The notes under the pieces: model-generated | What the model was told of the DNA's origin: nothing | The model's input: only the letters and a program-made list of their open reading frames with translations | Database searches by the model: none | Source: Paeniglutamicibacter cryotolerans | GTDB lineage: Bacteria > Actinomycetota > Actinomycetes > Actinomycetales > Micrococcaceae | Length of the DNA: 64,000 bases | NCBI RefSeq assembly: GCF_014190875.1 | Contig: NZ_JACHVS010000001.1 | Span: forward strand, 1,116,001-1,180,000 | Direction of reading: 5' to 3' | Shown: piece after piece, positions 9,360 to 17,338 of the stretch | Numbering within the stretch: position 1 is the first letter of the stretch | Layout of the letters: each line of letters begins with the position of its first letter | Made by a program: the position numbers and the translations under genes

Positions 9360-10616
9360 ATGACCGCTCCTCATATTGTCGACCCTGCCACCGTACTTTC
9401 CGAAGCATTAGGCGACGCGTCGCCCGATCTGATGCGTCACTTGCTGCAAACCATGATCAATGCCCTGCTTTCAGCCGACGCGGACGCCGTGGCCGGCGCC
9501 GAATGGGGCAAGCCCTCATCCGAGCGCCTGGCCCAACGCAACGGCTACCGCCACCGCGAGCTCGACACCCGCGCCGGCACCATCGATGTCGCCATCCCGA
9601 AACTGCGCCAGGGCACCTACTTCCCCGACTGGCTCCTGGAGCGCCGCAAGCGCGCCGAAGCGGCCATGATCACCGTCGTCGCTGACTGCTACCTTGCCGG
9701 GGTCTCCACCCGGCGCATGGACAAGCTCGTGAAAACCCTGGGCATCCACTCCCTGTCCAAATCACAGGTCTCCCGCATGGCCACGGACCTCGACGAGCAG
9801 GTCCACGCGTTCCGCACCCGGCCGCTGGGCGATGCGGGCCCGTTCACGTTCGTCGCCGCCGACGCACTGACGATGAAGGTCCGCGAGGCCGGGAGGGTGA
9901 TCAACGCGGTGGTCATGGTCGCCACCGGCGTCAACGCGGACGGTCACCGCGAGGTCCTCGGGGTCCGCGTGGCCACCAGCGAGACCAAGGCCGCCTGGAA
10001 CATGTTCTTCGCCGACCTGGTGGCCCGCGGCCTGACCGGGGTCCTGATGGTCACTTCCGACGCGCATGCCGGCCTGGTCGAGGCCATCGCGGCGAACCTT
10101 CCCGGGACGTCCTGGCAACGCTGCCGCACCCACTATGCGGCGAACCTGATGTCAGCGACCCCGAAAAACCTCTGGCCGGCGGTGAAAGCCATGCTGCACT
10201 CGGTCTATGACCAGCCGGATGCAGCCAGCGTGAACGCCCAGTTCGACCGGCTCCTGGACTACGTCGAGGAAAAGCTCCCGAAGGTGTTCGAGCACTTGGA
10301 CGCAGCCCGTGCCGACATCCTCGCGTTCACTGCGTTCCCGAAGGATGTCTGGCAGCAAGTCTGGTCCAATAATCCCAATGAGCGTTTGAACAAGGAGATC
10401 CGCCGCCGGACCGACGTGGTCGGGATCTTCCCCAACCGCGACGCGATCATCCGCCTGGTCGGGGCCGTCCTGGCGGAGCAAAGTGATGAATGGGCCGAGG
10501 GGCGCCGCTACTTCGGCCTTGAAGTCCTGGCCCGCTGCCGCCTCACCATCGTGGACTCCGGCCCCGAAACACGCAGCGACCTGCCCGGACTGGAAACCCT
10601 GGAAGCCGCCGCATGA
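9360..10616 (+). CDS. IS256 (Mutator-type) family transposase
   Basis: 418 residues, full length and uninterrupted. It cuts and joins the IS ends through a DDE active site. The likely catalytic residues are D in FVAADALTMKVRE, D in MVTSDAHAGLVEAI and E in NNPNERLNKEIRRRTDVVGIFP, the last block being diagnostic of IS256/Mutator enzymes. The N-terminal region has the conserved RNGYRHRELDTRAGTIDVAIPKLRQGTYFPDWL segment. AAAGGACATCTCACG precedes the ATG as ribosome-binding site. Its stop codon overlaps the start of the next small gene (ATGA at 10613-10616), so the two are probably translationally coupled. Confidence 0.97.
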   Translation: MTAPHIVDPATVLSEALGDASPDLMRHLLQTMINALLSADADAVAGAEWGKPSSERLAQRNGYRHRELDTRAGTIDVAIPKLRQGTYFPDWLLERRKRAEAAMITVVADCYLAGVSTRRMDKLVKTLGIHSLSKSQVSRMATDLDEQVHAFRTRPLGDAGPFTFVAADALTMKVREAGRVINAVVMVATGVNADGHREVLGVRVATSETKAAWNMFFADLVARGLTGVLMVTSDAHAGLVEAIAANLPGTSWQRCRTHYAANLMSATPKNLWPAVKAMLHSVYDQPDAASVNAQFDRLLDYVEEKLPKVFEHLDAARADILAFTAFPKDVWQQVWSNNPNERLNKEIRRRTDVVGIFPNRDAIIRLVGAVLAEQSDEWAEGRRYFGLEVLARCRLTIVDSGPETRSDLPGLETLEAAA

Positions 10617-10828
10617 GCCACACCCGGACCGCTGCCCCGGAACGCGGGGACGACCCCGCGCTTCTTGCTGCCGGCCACGACACCGGCTGGTGGGACGAGC
10701 ACGGCTGCCCGGCGCCCTGGCCCGCGGACTTCTGGCAGCCCGACGGCACGATCAACCCCGCTTGGCAGCACGCCGGCATCACCCACGAGGAGGTACCCTT
10801 CACCGAGTCAGATAACCACAGCTTCTAG
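10613..10828 (+). CDS. Small accessory protein of the IS256 element
   Basis: 71 residues, unknown function. It starts inside the transposase stop codon (ATGA overlap), with a GGAAG ribosome-binding site inside the transposase, and ends 28 bases before the right inverted repeat, so it belongs to the element. It is rich in Trp, Asp, Glu and Pro (DTGWWDEHGCPAPWPADFW) and acidic, with a central segment of GTINPAWQHAGITHEEVPF type. No helix-turn-helix or metal motif is evident. It might modulate the transposase, but that is only inference from the coupling. It is also possible that the frame is merely open, though the codon use looks like real coding sequence. Confidence 0.6.
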   Translation: MSHTRTAAPERGDDPALLAAGHDTGWWDEHGCPAPWPADFWQPDGTINPAWQHAGITHEEVPFTESDNHSF

Positions 10829-10857
10829 CCCTCACCAACCTCGAAGCACCAAAACGG

Positions 10858-11133
10858 TTACACCACTCCACGGGACTTGACCCCTCCAGTACGACGAACA
10901 GACTCAACCGCCACCGCCACCGCGGACAGCAACTGAATCGTGCCCCGTACACGATCTCCCGAAGCCAAATGATCTACGATCACATAACCATCGCCGACAT
11001 CGGACGGTGGACCGCCCAAGGAAAGACCTTTCGAGAGACCTGATGCTGCGTTAAAGGATTCATAGCTCCCAATTCTTCGGAGGGCTACGAACCCTCCTGA
11101 CGTAATCAACGTGAGGTCGTCGCTCCTCTCCAT
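10858..11133 (-). pseudogene. Unidentified minus-strand frame cut by IS256
   Basis: An open frame of about 90 codons begins at ATG 11133 (MERSDDLTLITSGGFVALRRIG...) and runs into the right end of the IS256 element. Removing the IS and one target duplication lets the frame continue into 9240 downwards for about 60 more codons to a TAG near 9084. No family is recognised and it may be chance, so confidence is low. Confidence 0.25.
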
Positions 11134-11641
11134 CCCGCAAGGACTACCCCAACTCAGCTTTAGCTGCCCACGTTGCAGCGTCTGGTTTTCAGTAGGAATT
11201 TACCTCCGTCTATATTCTGAATGCCAAAGAAACGTCCAAACGTCCGTAACTGTGTGATGGGGATCAACGTCTCCATAAGACCTGTCGGTGGGGGTCCCTC
11301 GAACAATCAGGCAACCTTTCACCTTTCATTCTCGGTCCGTCCTTTCCACACAAGAAGGCACTTCGCGGATCAGGCATTCACCACTGTTTTCAAGGGCTCT
11401 CCCCTGTCGAACGATGAGCCGATAACATCAGAGATGCTACTACAGCTTAAGCACGGCAGCATAACGAAGCGGCATAAAATTACCGGCCCTGGATCGGCAC
11501 CGTCGTTCCATTCCCCTGAACGTTTCACGTGAAACAAAACGATAGCGACGTCCTCATTTACACCTTCGGTGCAGGGGTCCCGCGGTCATGAGACCCGTCG
11601 GCATCAGGTGATCCGGCTGGATCCATTGTGCCAGGATAAGG
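11134..11641. other. Gene-free stretch with parS 2
   Basis: No recognisable gene. The plus-strand frame 11221-11532 has no ribosome-binding site or family resemblance and I do not accept it. A parS core lies at 11521-11536. The rest is probably decayed. Confidence 0.5.
11521..11536. other. parS centromere site 2
   Basis: CGTTTCACGTGAAACA: the 14-bp core GTTTCACGTGAAAC is perfect and one outer base differs from consensus. It lies between the IS256 element and the first ISL3 copy. Confidence 0.9.
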
Positions 11642-13046
11642 GGCTCTTGAACTTTGGACGTGGTGCTGGTGTTCAGCACGGCCGGAGGCCCGCTGTGGAC
11701 AACAACATCCGAAGCCGATAGTTGCGATGGTTCCGGTAGCCTCGCCCGATTCTCTTCATGTTCTTCACGGTCAGGTTCGCGGCCTCGCTGCGGGCATTGG
11801 TCAACCGCCTCACGCAGAACACCTGAAGTTCCACCTTCCACGATGTCAGCGACTGCAGCAGCGATTTCGCCTCCGGCATCGTGGTCACCCGCACGCCGGC
11901 TTCCAGCGCCTCCCAGGCCGTACCGAACGCCTGCAGGTCCGTGGTCTTCAGCAGCTCCCGTACCTTCTCCTTCACCGCATAGACGACCCCGAGCTCAATG
12001 TCCGCGGCGATGATCTCCTCCAACCGCACCTGCTGTCTGGAGCTCATGTTCTCCACGTTGCAGGTCAGCAACTTCCGGTACTTGTAGCTCGGTTCGGTCA
12101 TCCGTCCGCGCCGGCCCACCGTCTCGTGGGAGCAGCGCAGCCGCACCACGGCGACCATCTGGTTCGCTCTCATGAGCAAATAGAAATGATCCACGCTGAT
12201 CTCTGCGGCCGGTAACGCCTCGCACACCGCCTCGCGGAACTCGGCTGACATGTCCATCGCCACGAGCTGCATCCGCGCCCGTCAGGCCCGCGGCCGCTGG
12301 GCGATCCAGGAGGTGGCTGTGGGTCCGCGCCGACCATCGACAACGTCCAGGATCGTACCGGTTTCCAGATCCGTGAACACCATCGACCACGGTTCGACCC
12401 GCATCACCTTGCCCGTGGTTCCCAGCACGTAGCGGACCTTGGTCGAACCGGTGCTCATCGACGCCCAGCCAGCGCACGTGGCGCCCATCCACGTCCCCGA
12501 CGCTCTTCTCCGTCGCGGTCAGTTTGCGCATCACCGTCGGCCAGGAGACACCGGTGGCACGGGCGATGCCCGTCACGGCGCGCAGCTCGTTCATGCCGGC
12601 GTCCACGATCTGCCCGACCAGGCGCGTGGTCAGCCGGGAGCGCAGCGGCAGCTGCGCGGTGGTCTGCACGAAGGAGCGGCGCTTGCAGGCAGCCTCCCGG
12701 CAGGCGAGCCGGCGTTTGCGCACCCAGACCTGCAGGTCCTTCCCGCCGCAGGCCACGTCTTTGACCCGGTGCACGGGTCTGGCCTGGATGCGCGAGGAAA
12801 GAACCCCGCAGGAGGGACATCCGGCCTCGGTGGAAGTGGGCTCGACGACAACGGTGCGCCCGGCCGTGGAAGTCTCCACGGACAGCACCCGGTAGTCCTC
12901 GAGATTGAACAAAATCGACGCGGCATCAACAGCGCCGGTATCCTTGAACACGGCTCGTAGTCCTCAGTATGAATGTCTTGAACAACACCAATACTTGCAG
13001 GGCTACGAGTACTTCCCTTTCTGGGACACCACGCTGTGAGAGAACC
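11642..13046 (-). mobile_element. ISL3-family element, degenerate copy 1
   Basis: The left end GGCTCTTGAACTTTGGACG at 11642 is identical to that of the intact copy at 13872. The right end near 13046 is diverged. Flanks GGATAAGG (11634-11641) and GGATAGAC (13047-13054) could be a decayed 8-bp target duplication. The transposase inside is broken. Confidence 0.8.
11673..12951 (-). pseudogene. ISL3 transposase, frameshifted
   Basis: Closely similar over its whole length to the intact transposase at 13903-15183 (start MFKDTGAVDAASILFNL, zinc segment GCPSCGVLSS, end RLRMLLSTAGLRPC). One inserted base near 12445, in the segment after GVDEHRF, shifts the frame. A TGA near 12283 replaces the codon for the Trp in RAWR. 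The DHFYLLMRANQM segment also differs from DHFHVVALSNRM in the intact copy. It is inactive, but it shares ends with the intact copy and so could still be moved in trans. Confidence 0.92.
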
Positions 13047-13050
13047 GGAT

Positions 13051-13400
13051 AGACTGTTCAACTTTGGACGTGGTGCGAGTGCTCAGCATGTCCAGAAGCC
13101 CGTCGTGCACAACAATATTCGAAGCCGGTCATTGCGATGCTTCCGGATAACAGGGCCGATACCCTCCATCTTCTTGGCCATAAGGCTCGCTGCTTCGCTG
13201 CGCACGCTGACAACCTTCGTGTAGATGCATATATCCAGATGTGTGTCCCCTCGTCTTAAGGTTCTCGACAACGACCTCGCCTCCGGAGTCGGGGACTCCC
13301 GCACCGCAACTCTCAGGGTTTCCCGGGCTGTAGAAAAGCCCTGAATATTGGACTTCGTGAGAGCCAGAAATATTGAGCAAGTAGGTCACGGGTGCACGAC
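13051..13400 (-). mobile_element. ISL3-family fragment (copy 3)
   Basis: It starts with a diverged left end (TTCAACTTTGGACGTGGTG at 13058) immediately after copy 1. On the minus strand it encodes a degraded transposase C-terminus (VRSEAASLMAKKMEGIGPVIRKHRNDRLRILLCTTG) matching the end of the intact ISL3 protein. Similarity fades after about 13400. It is older than the other two copies. Confidence 0.75.
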
Positions 13401-13863
13401 GAGAATATTGCCTGTGCGGACTACCTGTAGCATTCCTGGAGCAACGAAATTTGCTCCTAGCACCCTGATCGCAATAGCGGTGTTCTGTCCCATCAATAGT
13501 CACAACAGGTCAGCAAAAGACGCCCGGTGAGACATGTCCTGCTTCCGTGAATGTCGCATAGGCCAGCGCTGAGCATGGTCCGCATATGGGATCCGCATGC
13601 GGGTTGTGGGCATTGACAGCATGGTTTCCAGCCATCATGCATATGGAACCATGGCATGGCTCATCCACGAAGCCACTGCGGACGAATGCATGCAAAACCC
13701 GGGCTGGAGGAGGCCTTAGTGGTTTGGAGAGGGGTCTGGACCATTGGTTTGTAAGCGGATCCCACCAGCGCCGGTCCCGGCCCCAACGGCAACATCAAGG
13801 GCTCCCCCTGGCGATGTCCTGTGGTCCTCAAAGCGTCGAATATTCACCAGCTCATCGGGGTCC
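13401..13863. other. Gene-free stretch before intact ISL3
   Basis: No gene is recognised. It contains repeat copy B at 13786-13849. The rest could be further decayed mobile DNA. Confidence 0.45.
13786..13849. repeat. Dispersed repeat copy B, possible IS end
   Basis: Partner of 7236-7299: CCAACGGCAACATCAAGGGC followed by GTGGTCCTCAAAGCGTCGAA. It is diverged but clearly related, and in the same orientation. Confidence 0.5.
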
Positions 13864-13871
13864 TGTTAACG

Positions 13872-15283
13872 GGCTCTTGAACTTTGGACGTGGTGCTGGT
13901 GTTCAGCACGGCCGGAGGCCCGCCGTGGACAACAATATACGAAGCCGATAATTCCGGTGATTCCGGTAGCCCCGACCGATCCGTTTCATATTCTTCGCCG
14001 TCAGGTTCGCGGCCTCACTACGGGCATTGGTCAACCGGCTCACGCAGAACACCTGAAGCTCCGCCTTCCACGACTTCAGGGTCCGCAGCAGCGATTTTGC
14101 CTCCGGCATCGTGGTCGCCCGCACGCCGGCTTCCAGCGCCTCCCAAGCCGTTCCGAACGCCTCCAAATCGGTGGTTTTCAGCAGCTCCCGCACCTTCTCC
14201 TTCACCGCATACACGACACCGAGCTCAATATCGGCGGCGATGATCTCCTCCAACCGCACCTGCTGTCTGGAGCTCATGTTCTCCACGTTGCAGGTCAGCA
14301 GCTTCCGGTACTTGTAGCTCGGTTCGGTCATCCGTCCGCGCCGGCCCACCGTCTCATGAGAGCGGCGCAGCCGCACCGCGGTGACCATCCGATTACTCAA
14401 GGCAACAACGTGGAAATGGTCCACCGTGATCTCCGCTTCAGGCAGCGCCTCGCGGACCGCCTTGCGGAACTCGGCTGACATGTCCATCGCCACGATCCTC
14501 ACCCGGTCCCTCCAGGCTCGGGGCCTCTTTCCGATCCAGGAGAGCACGGTGGGTCCGCGCCGGCCATCGACGACGTCCAGGATCGTGCCGGTTTCCAGGT
14601 CCGTGAACACGATCGACCACGGCTCGACCCGCATCACCTTCCCGGTGGTTCCCAGCACGTAGCGGACCTTACGAAACCGGTGCTCATCCACCCCGAGCCA
14701 GCGCACGTGTCTCCCGTCGACGTCCCCGACGGTCTTCTCCGTCGCGGTCAGTTTGCGCATCACCGTGGGCCAGGAGACACCGGTGGCACGGGCGATCCCG
14801 GTCACTGCCCGCAGCTCGTTCATGCCGGCGTCCACGATCTCCCCGACCAGGCGCGTGGTCAGCCGTGAGCGCAGGGGCAGTTGCTCGGTGCACTGCACAA
14901 AGGAGCGCCGCTTGCAGGCGTCCTCCAGACAGGCGAGCCTGCGTTTGCGCACCCAGACCTGCAGGTCCTTCCCGCCGCAGGCCACGTCCTTGACCCGGTG
15001 CACGGGTCTGGCCTGGATGCGCGAGGAAAGAACCCCGCAGGAAGGGCACCCGGCCTCGGTGGAAATGGGCTCGACGATGACGGTGCGCCCGGCCGTGGAA
15101 GAGGCCTCCACGGACAGCACCCGGTAGTCATCGAGATTGAACAAAATCGACGCGGCATCAACAGCGCCGGTATCCTTGATCACAGCTCGTAGTCCTCGGT
15201 TATGAATGTCTCGACAACACCCATAATCGTAGGGCTACGAGCCCTATCTATATTTGGGACACCACGCTAAAAGTCCGAGAGCC
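13872..15283 (-). mobile_element. Intact ISL3-family insertion sequence
   Basis: Left end GGCTCTTGAACTTTGGACG at 13872; the right end, read inwards from 15283, is GGCTCTCGGACTTTTAGCG. Imperfect 24-bp inverted repeats end in GTGGTG. An 8-bp direct repeat TGTTAACG flanks it exactly (13864-13871 and 15284-15291), the target duplication size of this family. It carries one intact transposase gene and appears recent. Confidence 0.95.
13903..15183 (-). CDS. ISL3-family transposase
   Basis: 426 residues, intact. The N-terminal zinc-binding part has GCPSCGVLSS near residue 46 and a second pair in RRLACLEDACKRRSF. A helix-turn-helix region follows (GIARATGVSWPTVMRKL). The catalytic DDE residues are probably D in WLGVDEHRF, D in VAMDMSAEFRKAV and E in TNARSEAANLTAKNMKRIGRGYRN. 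The GTG start at 15183 has a GAGGAC ribosome-binding site 8 bases upstream. It may also act on the related ends of copy 1. Confidence 0.97.
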   Translation of the reverse strand: MIKDTGAVDAASILFNLDDYRVLSVEASSTAGRTVIVEPISTEAGCPSCGVLSSRIQARPVHRVKDVACGGKDLQVWVRKRRLACLEDACKRRSFVQCTEQLPLRSRLTTRLVGEIVDAGMNELRAVTGIARATGVSWPTVMRKLTATEKTVGDVDGRHVRWLGVDEHRFRKVRYVLGTTGKVMRVEPWSIVFTDLETGTILDVVDGRRGPTVLSWIGKRPRAWRDRVRIVAMDMSAEFRKAVREALPEAEITVDHFHVVALSNRMVTAVRLRRSHETVGRRGRMTEPSYKYRKLLTCNVENMSSRQQVRLEEIIAADIELGVVYAVKEKVRELLKTTDLEAFGTAWEALEAGVRATTMPEAKSLLRTLKSWKAELQVFCVSRLTNARSEAANLTAKNMKRIGRGYRNHRNYRLRILLSTAGLRPC

Positions 15284-15291
15284 TGTTAACG

Positions 15292-15718
15292 TGAACGACT
15301 ACCCCGTGATCCATCCAGGGTCACAAGGAGGACGCTAGATGAATCACGGACCTATCCTCGGGAGCTAGGGCAGTACGACGCGGCTTACACCTTGGGGCCG
15401 TCGCAACTCGACCGGATAGTCCTCCATCGTCTCCCAGCGGCCACAGGGAGGGTCTTGGGCGACGCGAGTGGGCACAGGTGCCGATCGTCGTCCAGATTCG
15501 CGGGTGTGTGTCATCTGGCGGGCTCCTGGGGTCTTGCAAGCGGACGATTCAGTAGGGAAGCCAGTTCTCGATTCAACTGCGACTTATCCGGTCATTGTGA
15601 GCCTCGTGTTTCGTGCTGTCGACCCACCAACTAATACGACAAGAAGTCACAGCATCTCCTTCCCCTGAGTCGAAGAGTCGAGACTTTCTCTGCGTAGTGC
15701 TGACACGTTTAAGCAGAA
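15292..15718. other. Gene-free stretch downstream of ISL3
   Basis: I recognise no gene on either strand. A good AAGGAGG-like site near 15329 precedes ATG 15339, but the frame stops after 9 codons. This is probably the remains of sequence that once lay between trxA and parB. Confidence 0.5.
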
Positions 15719-15764
15719 AATCAGGTGGTGGTTTGTTTCACGTGAAACAAACCACCACCTGATT
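15719..15764 (-). terminator. 46-bp perfect palindrome: terminator hairpin with parS at its centre
   Basis: Every base from 15719 to 15741 pairs with 15742 to 15764. Read on the minus strand it lies 15 bases after the parB stop and is followed by TTCTGC after a TT, giving a T-rich tail. It therefore looks like the intrinsic terminator of the parB transcript. The central 16 bp are a perfect parS. Confidence 0.85.
15734..15749. other. parS centromere site 3
   Basis: TGTTTCACGTGAAACA, perfect consensus, at the dyad centre of the parB terminator palindrome. Confidence 0.95.
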
Positions 15765-15779
15765 AGAACCGCCGCTTCA

Positions 15780-17024
15780 TCAGCTACCCGGGGCAATAAC
15801 CGCCATGATCCGGTTCAGGTCGTCAACGCTAGCAAACTCAATGCTGACCTTTCCCTTTCGCGCGCCCAAGGAAATCTTCACATTGGTGTCCAGGCGATCG
15901 GAGAGTGCATTGGCTAAGAAATCTAAGCGCTCATGACGGGCCGATGGACTTGGCTTCCCTTCGCGTTTTGGTCGGCGGATTCCATCCGACAGGGCAACGA
16001 TCTCTTCCGTCGCCCTTACCGAAAGACCCTCGTTGACTATCCGCTGCGCCAGTTCTTCCATCCCGGCAGGATCAGCCAGCGCCAACAAGGCCCGGGCATG
16101 CCCCGCAGACAGTACCCCCACCGCTACTCGACGCTGGACCAGTGGAGGAAGTTTCATCAGTCGGATTGTGTTGGAGATTTGCGGCCTTGAACGCCCGATC
16201 CTCTCCGACAATTCGTCCTGTGTACAGCCGAATTCCTGGAGCAGCTGCTGGTATGCTGCGGCTTCCTCCAAGGGGTTGAGCTGGGATCGGTGAAGGTTCT
16301 CCAGCAGCGCGTCACGAAGGAGATCCACATCTTGCGTTTCACGGACGATGGCTGGGATGACGTCAAGCCCGGCAGCCTGGGTTGCGCGCCAACGACGCTC
16401 ACCCATGACCAATTCAAATTCTTTATCGCCTGATTCGGTGCTCGGGCGGACGACGATTGGCTGAAGCAGGCCCACTTCCCGGATCGAGTGAACGAGCTCA
16501 GACATGTGCTCTTCATCGAAATGAGTTCTTGGCTGCTTTCGGTTCGGGTGGATATTTCCAACCGAAATTTCAAGAAAGCGTGCTCCTGGGACCAGCACCA
16601 ACCCATTATCAGCCGGAGTGGCTGCATCTCCGTCGTGAGCGCTCGCAGCTGAGCTTGCCGATCCGGGTTTGGCCAGCAGCGGCATTTGGGCCCTGCGCTT
16701 CTTCGCCGGGCTCACGCTCGTTTGCTCGCTTGACGATCCTGTTTTCTCTGCCTTGGCAGTTTCTTCCGCTGCCTCTTCCTCGGTTTTTCCAGGCACGAAG
16801 AACATGTCCACTGGACGGGCCTTCTTCGTGGCTGCCATCGCGGGCAAAGCCGTCCGCTTCGTCGTGGAGGAAGGGCTCTTTCGGACAGGCTTGGTCGGAG
16901 TCTTCTCCGGAGCTGTCGTTTCACGTGAAACGTTCACCGACTCGTCACCATCGGTTGCCGTTGCAGGACTGTTCGAAATCAGGGCACCAAGCCCTCGTCC
17001 TAGACCGCGTCGTTTCTCCGCCAT
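15780..17024 (-). CDS. parB: Chromosome partitioning protein ParB
   Basis: 414 residues. DNA-binding CTPase that loads at parS, spreads, and positions origins together with ParA. It begins [16 protein letters not shown], the usual ParB opening that contacts ParA. Residues 50-160 are a variable basic, Ser/Thr-rich linker. The N-terminal CTP domain follows ([20 protein letters not shown], then [15 protein letters not shown] and [16 protein letters not shown]), then the helix-turn-helix ([19 protein letters not shown]), and a C-terminal dimer domain. The frame is open to 17162, but the ATG at 17024 with AGAGGGG upstream fits the family. A parS site is embedded in the coding sequence at 16917-16932 (peptide VSRETT). 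The gap to parA is 314 bases, so it may have its own promoter. Confidence 0.97.
   Translation of the reverse strand: MAEKRRGLGRGLGALISNSPATATDGDESVNVSRETTAPEKTPTKPVRKSPSSTTKRTALPAMAATKKARPVDMFFVPGKTEEEAAEETAKAEKTGSSSEQTSVSPAKKRRAQMPLLAKPGSASSAASAHDGDAATPADNGLVLVPGARFLEISVGNIHPNRKQPRTHFDEEHMSELVHSIREVGLLQPIVVRPSTESGDKEFELVMGERRWRATQAAGLDVIPAIVRETQDVDLLRDALLENLHRSQLNPLEEAAAYQQLLQEFGCTQDELSERIGRSRPQISNTIRLMKLPPLVQRRVAVGVLSAGHARALLALADPAGMEELAQRIVNEGLSVRATEEIVALSDGIRRPKREGKPSPSARHERLDFLANALSDRLDTNVKISLGARKGKVSIEFASVDDLNRIMAVIAPGS
16917..16932. other. parS centromere site 4, inside parB
   Basis: CGTTTCACGTGAAACG, perfect 16-bp palindrome with the 14-bp parS core. On the coding strand of parB it reads through VSRET. 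Confidence 0.93.
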
Positions 17025-17338
17025 TGAAGCCCCTCTCACTCCCAGACACCAAAGATTATTGGTGAACCGTGCTCTGCTTGATTGTACTTGCAACTCTGGG
17101 TAATCCGGGGACCGGCATTTGTTCGGAGGGCTGTTCGAATGGAACATTGCCGTTTCCTTCACCCGTGACGCAAAGCCCGTTTCTGGAATCGCTCTCAGAT
17201 CTAACCAAGCCCATAAAACATTGAATTTAGTATGTTTCAGAGACTCATTTGGTCAGGATGACTCCTGTGATCCACAATAGTTGATTTGAGATTCCCCTAG
17301 CCCAGCCCGCACACTCCCCCGGACTAAGATGCAAGGGG
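17025..17338. other. parA-parB intergenic region
   Basis: 314 bases without a recognisable gene, unusually long for a par operon. A short stem (CACCAA / TTGGTG) lies about 25 bases before parB. A separate parB promoter is possible but I cannot define it. Confidence 0.5.

Larger units (their letters stand above)
9241..10882 (+). mobile_element. Intact IS256-family insertion sequence
   Basis: Bounded by imperfect 26-bp inverted repeats: the left is 9241-9266 and the right 10857-10882. Their inner 20 bases match at 18 positions (left GCCCCGTAGAGTGGTGTAAC). An 8-bp direct repeat CCTCCAGT flanks it at 9233-9240 and 10883-10890, the target duplication expected for this family. It encodes the transposase and a small overlapping gene. 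Intact ends, duplication and open frame suggest a recent insertion into already decayed DNA. Confidence 0.92.

Noticed and set aside
11221..11532. 103-codon plus-strand frame before parS 2
   Set aside because: No ribosome-binding site, unlikely composition and no recognisable motif; it ends inside parS.
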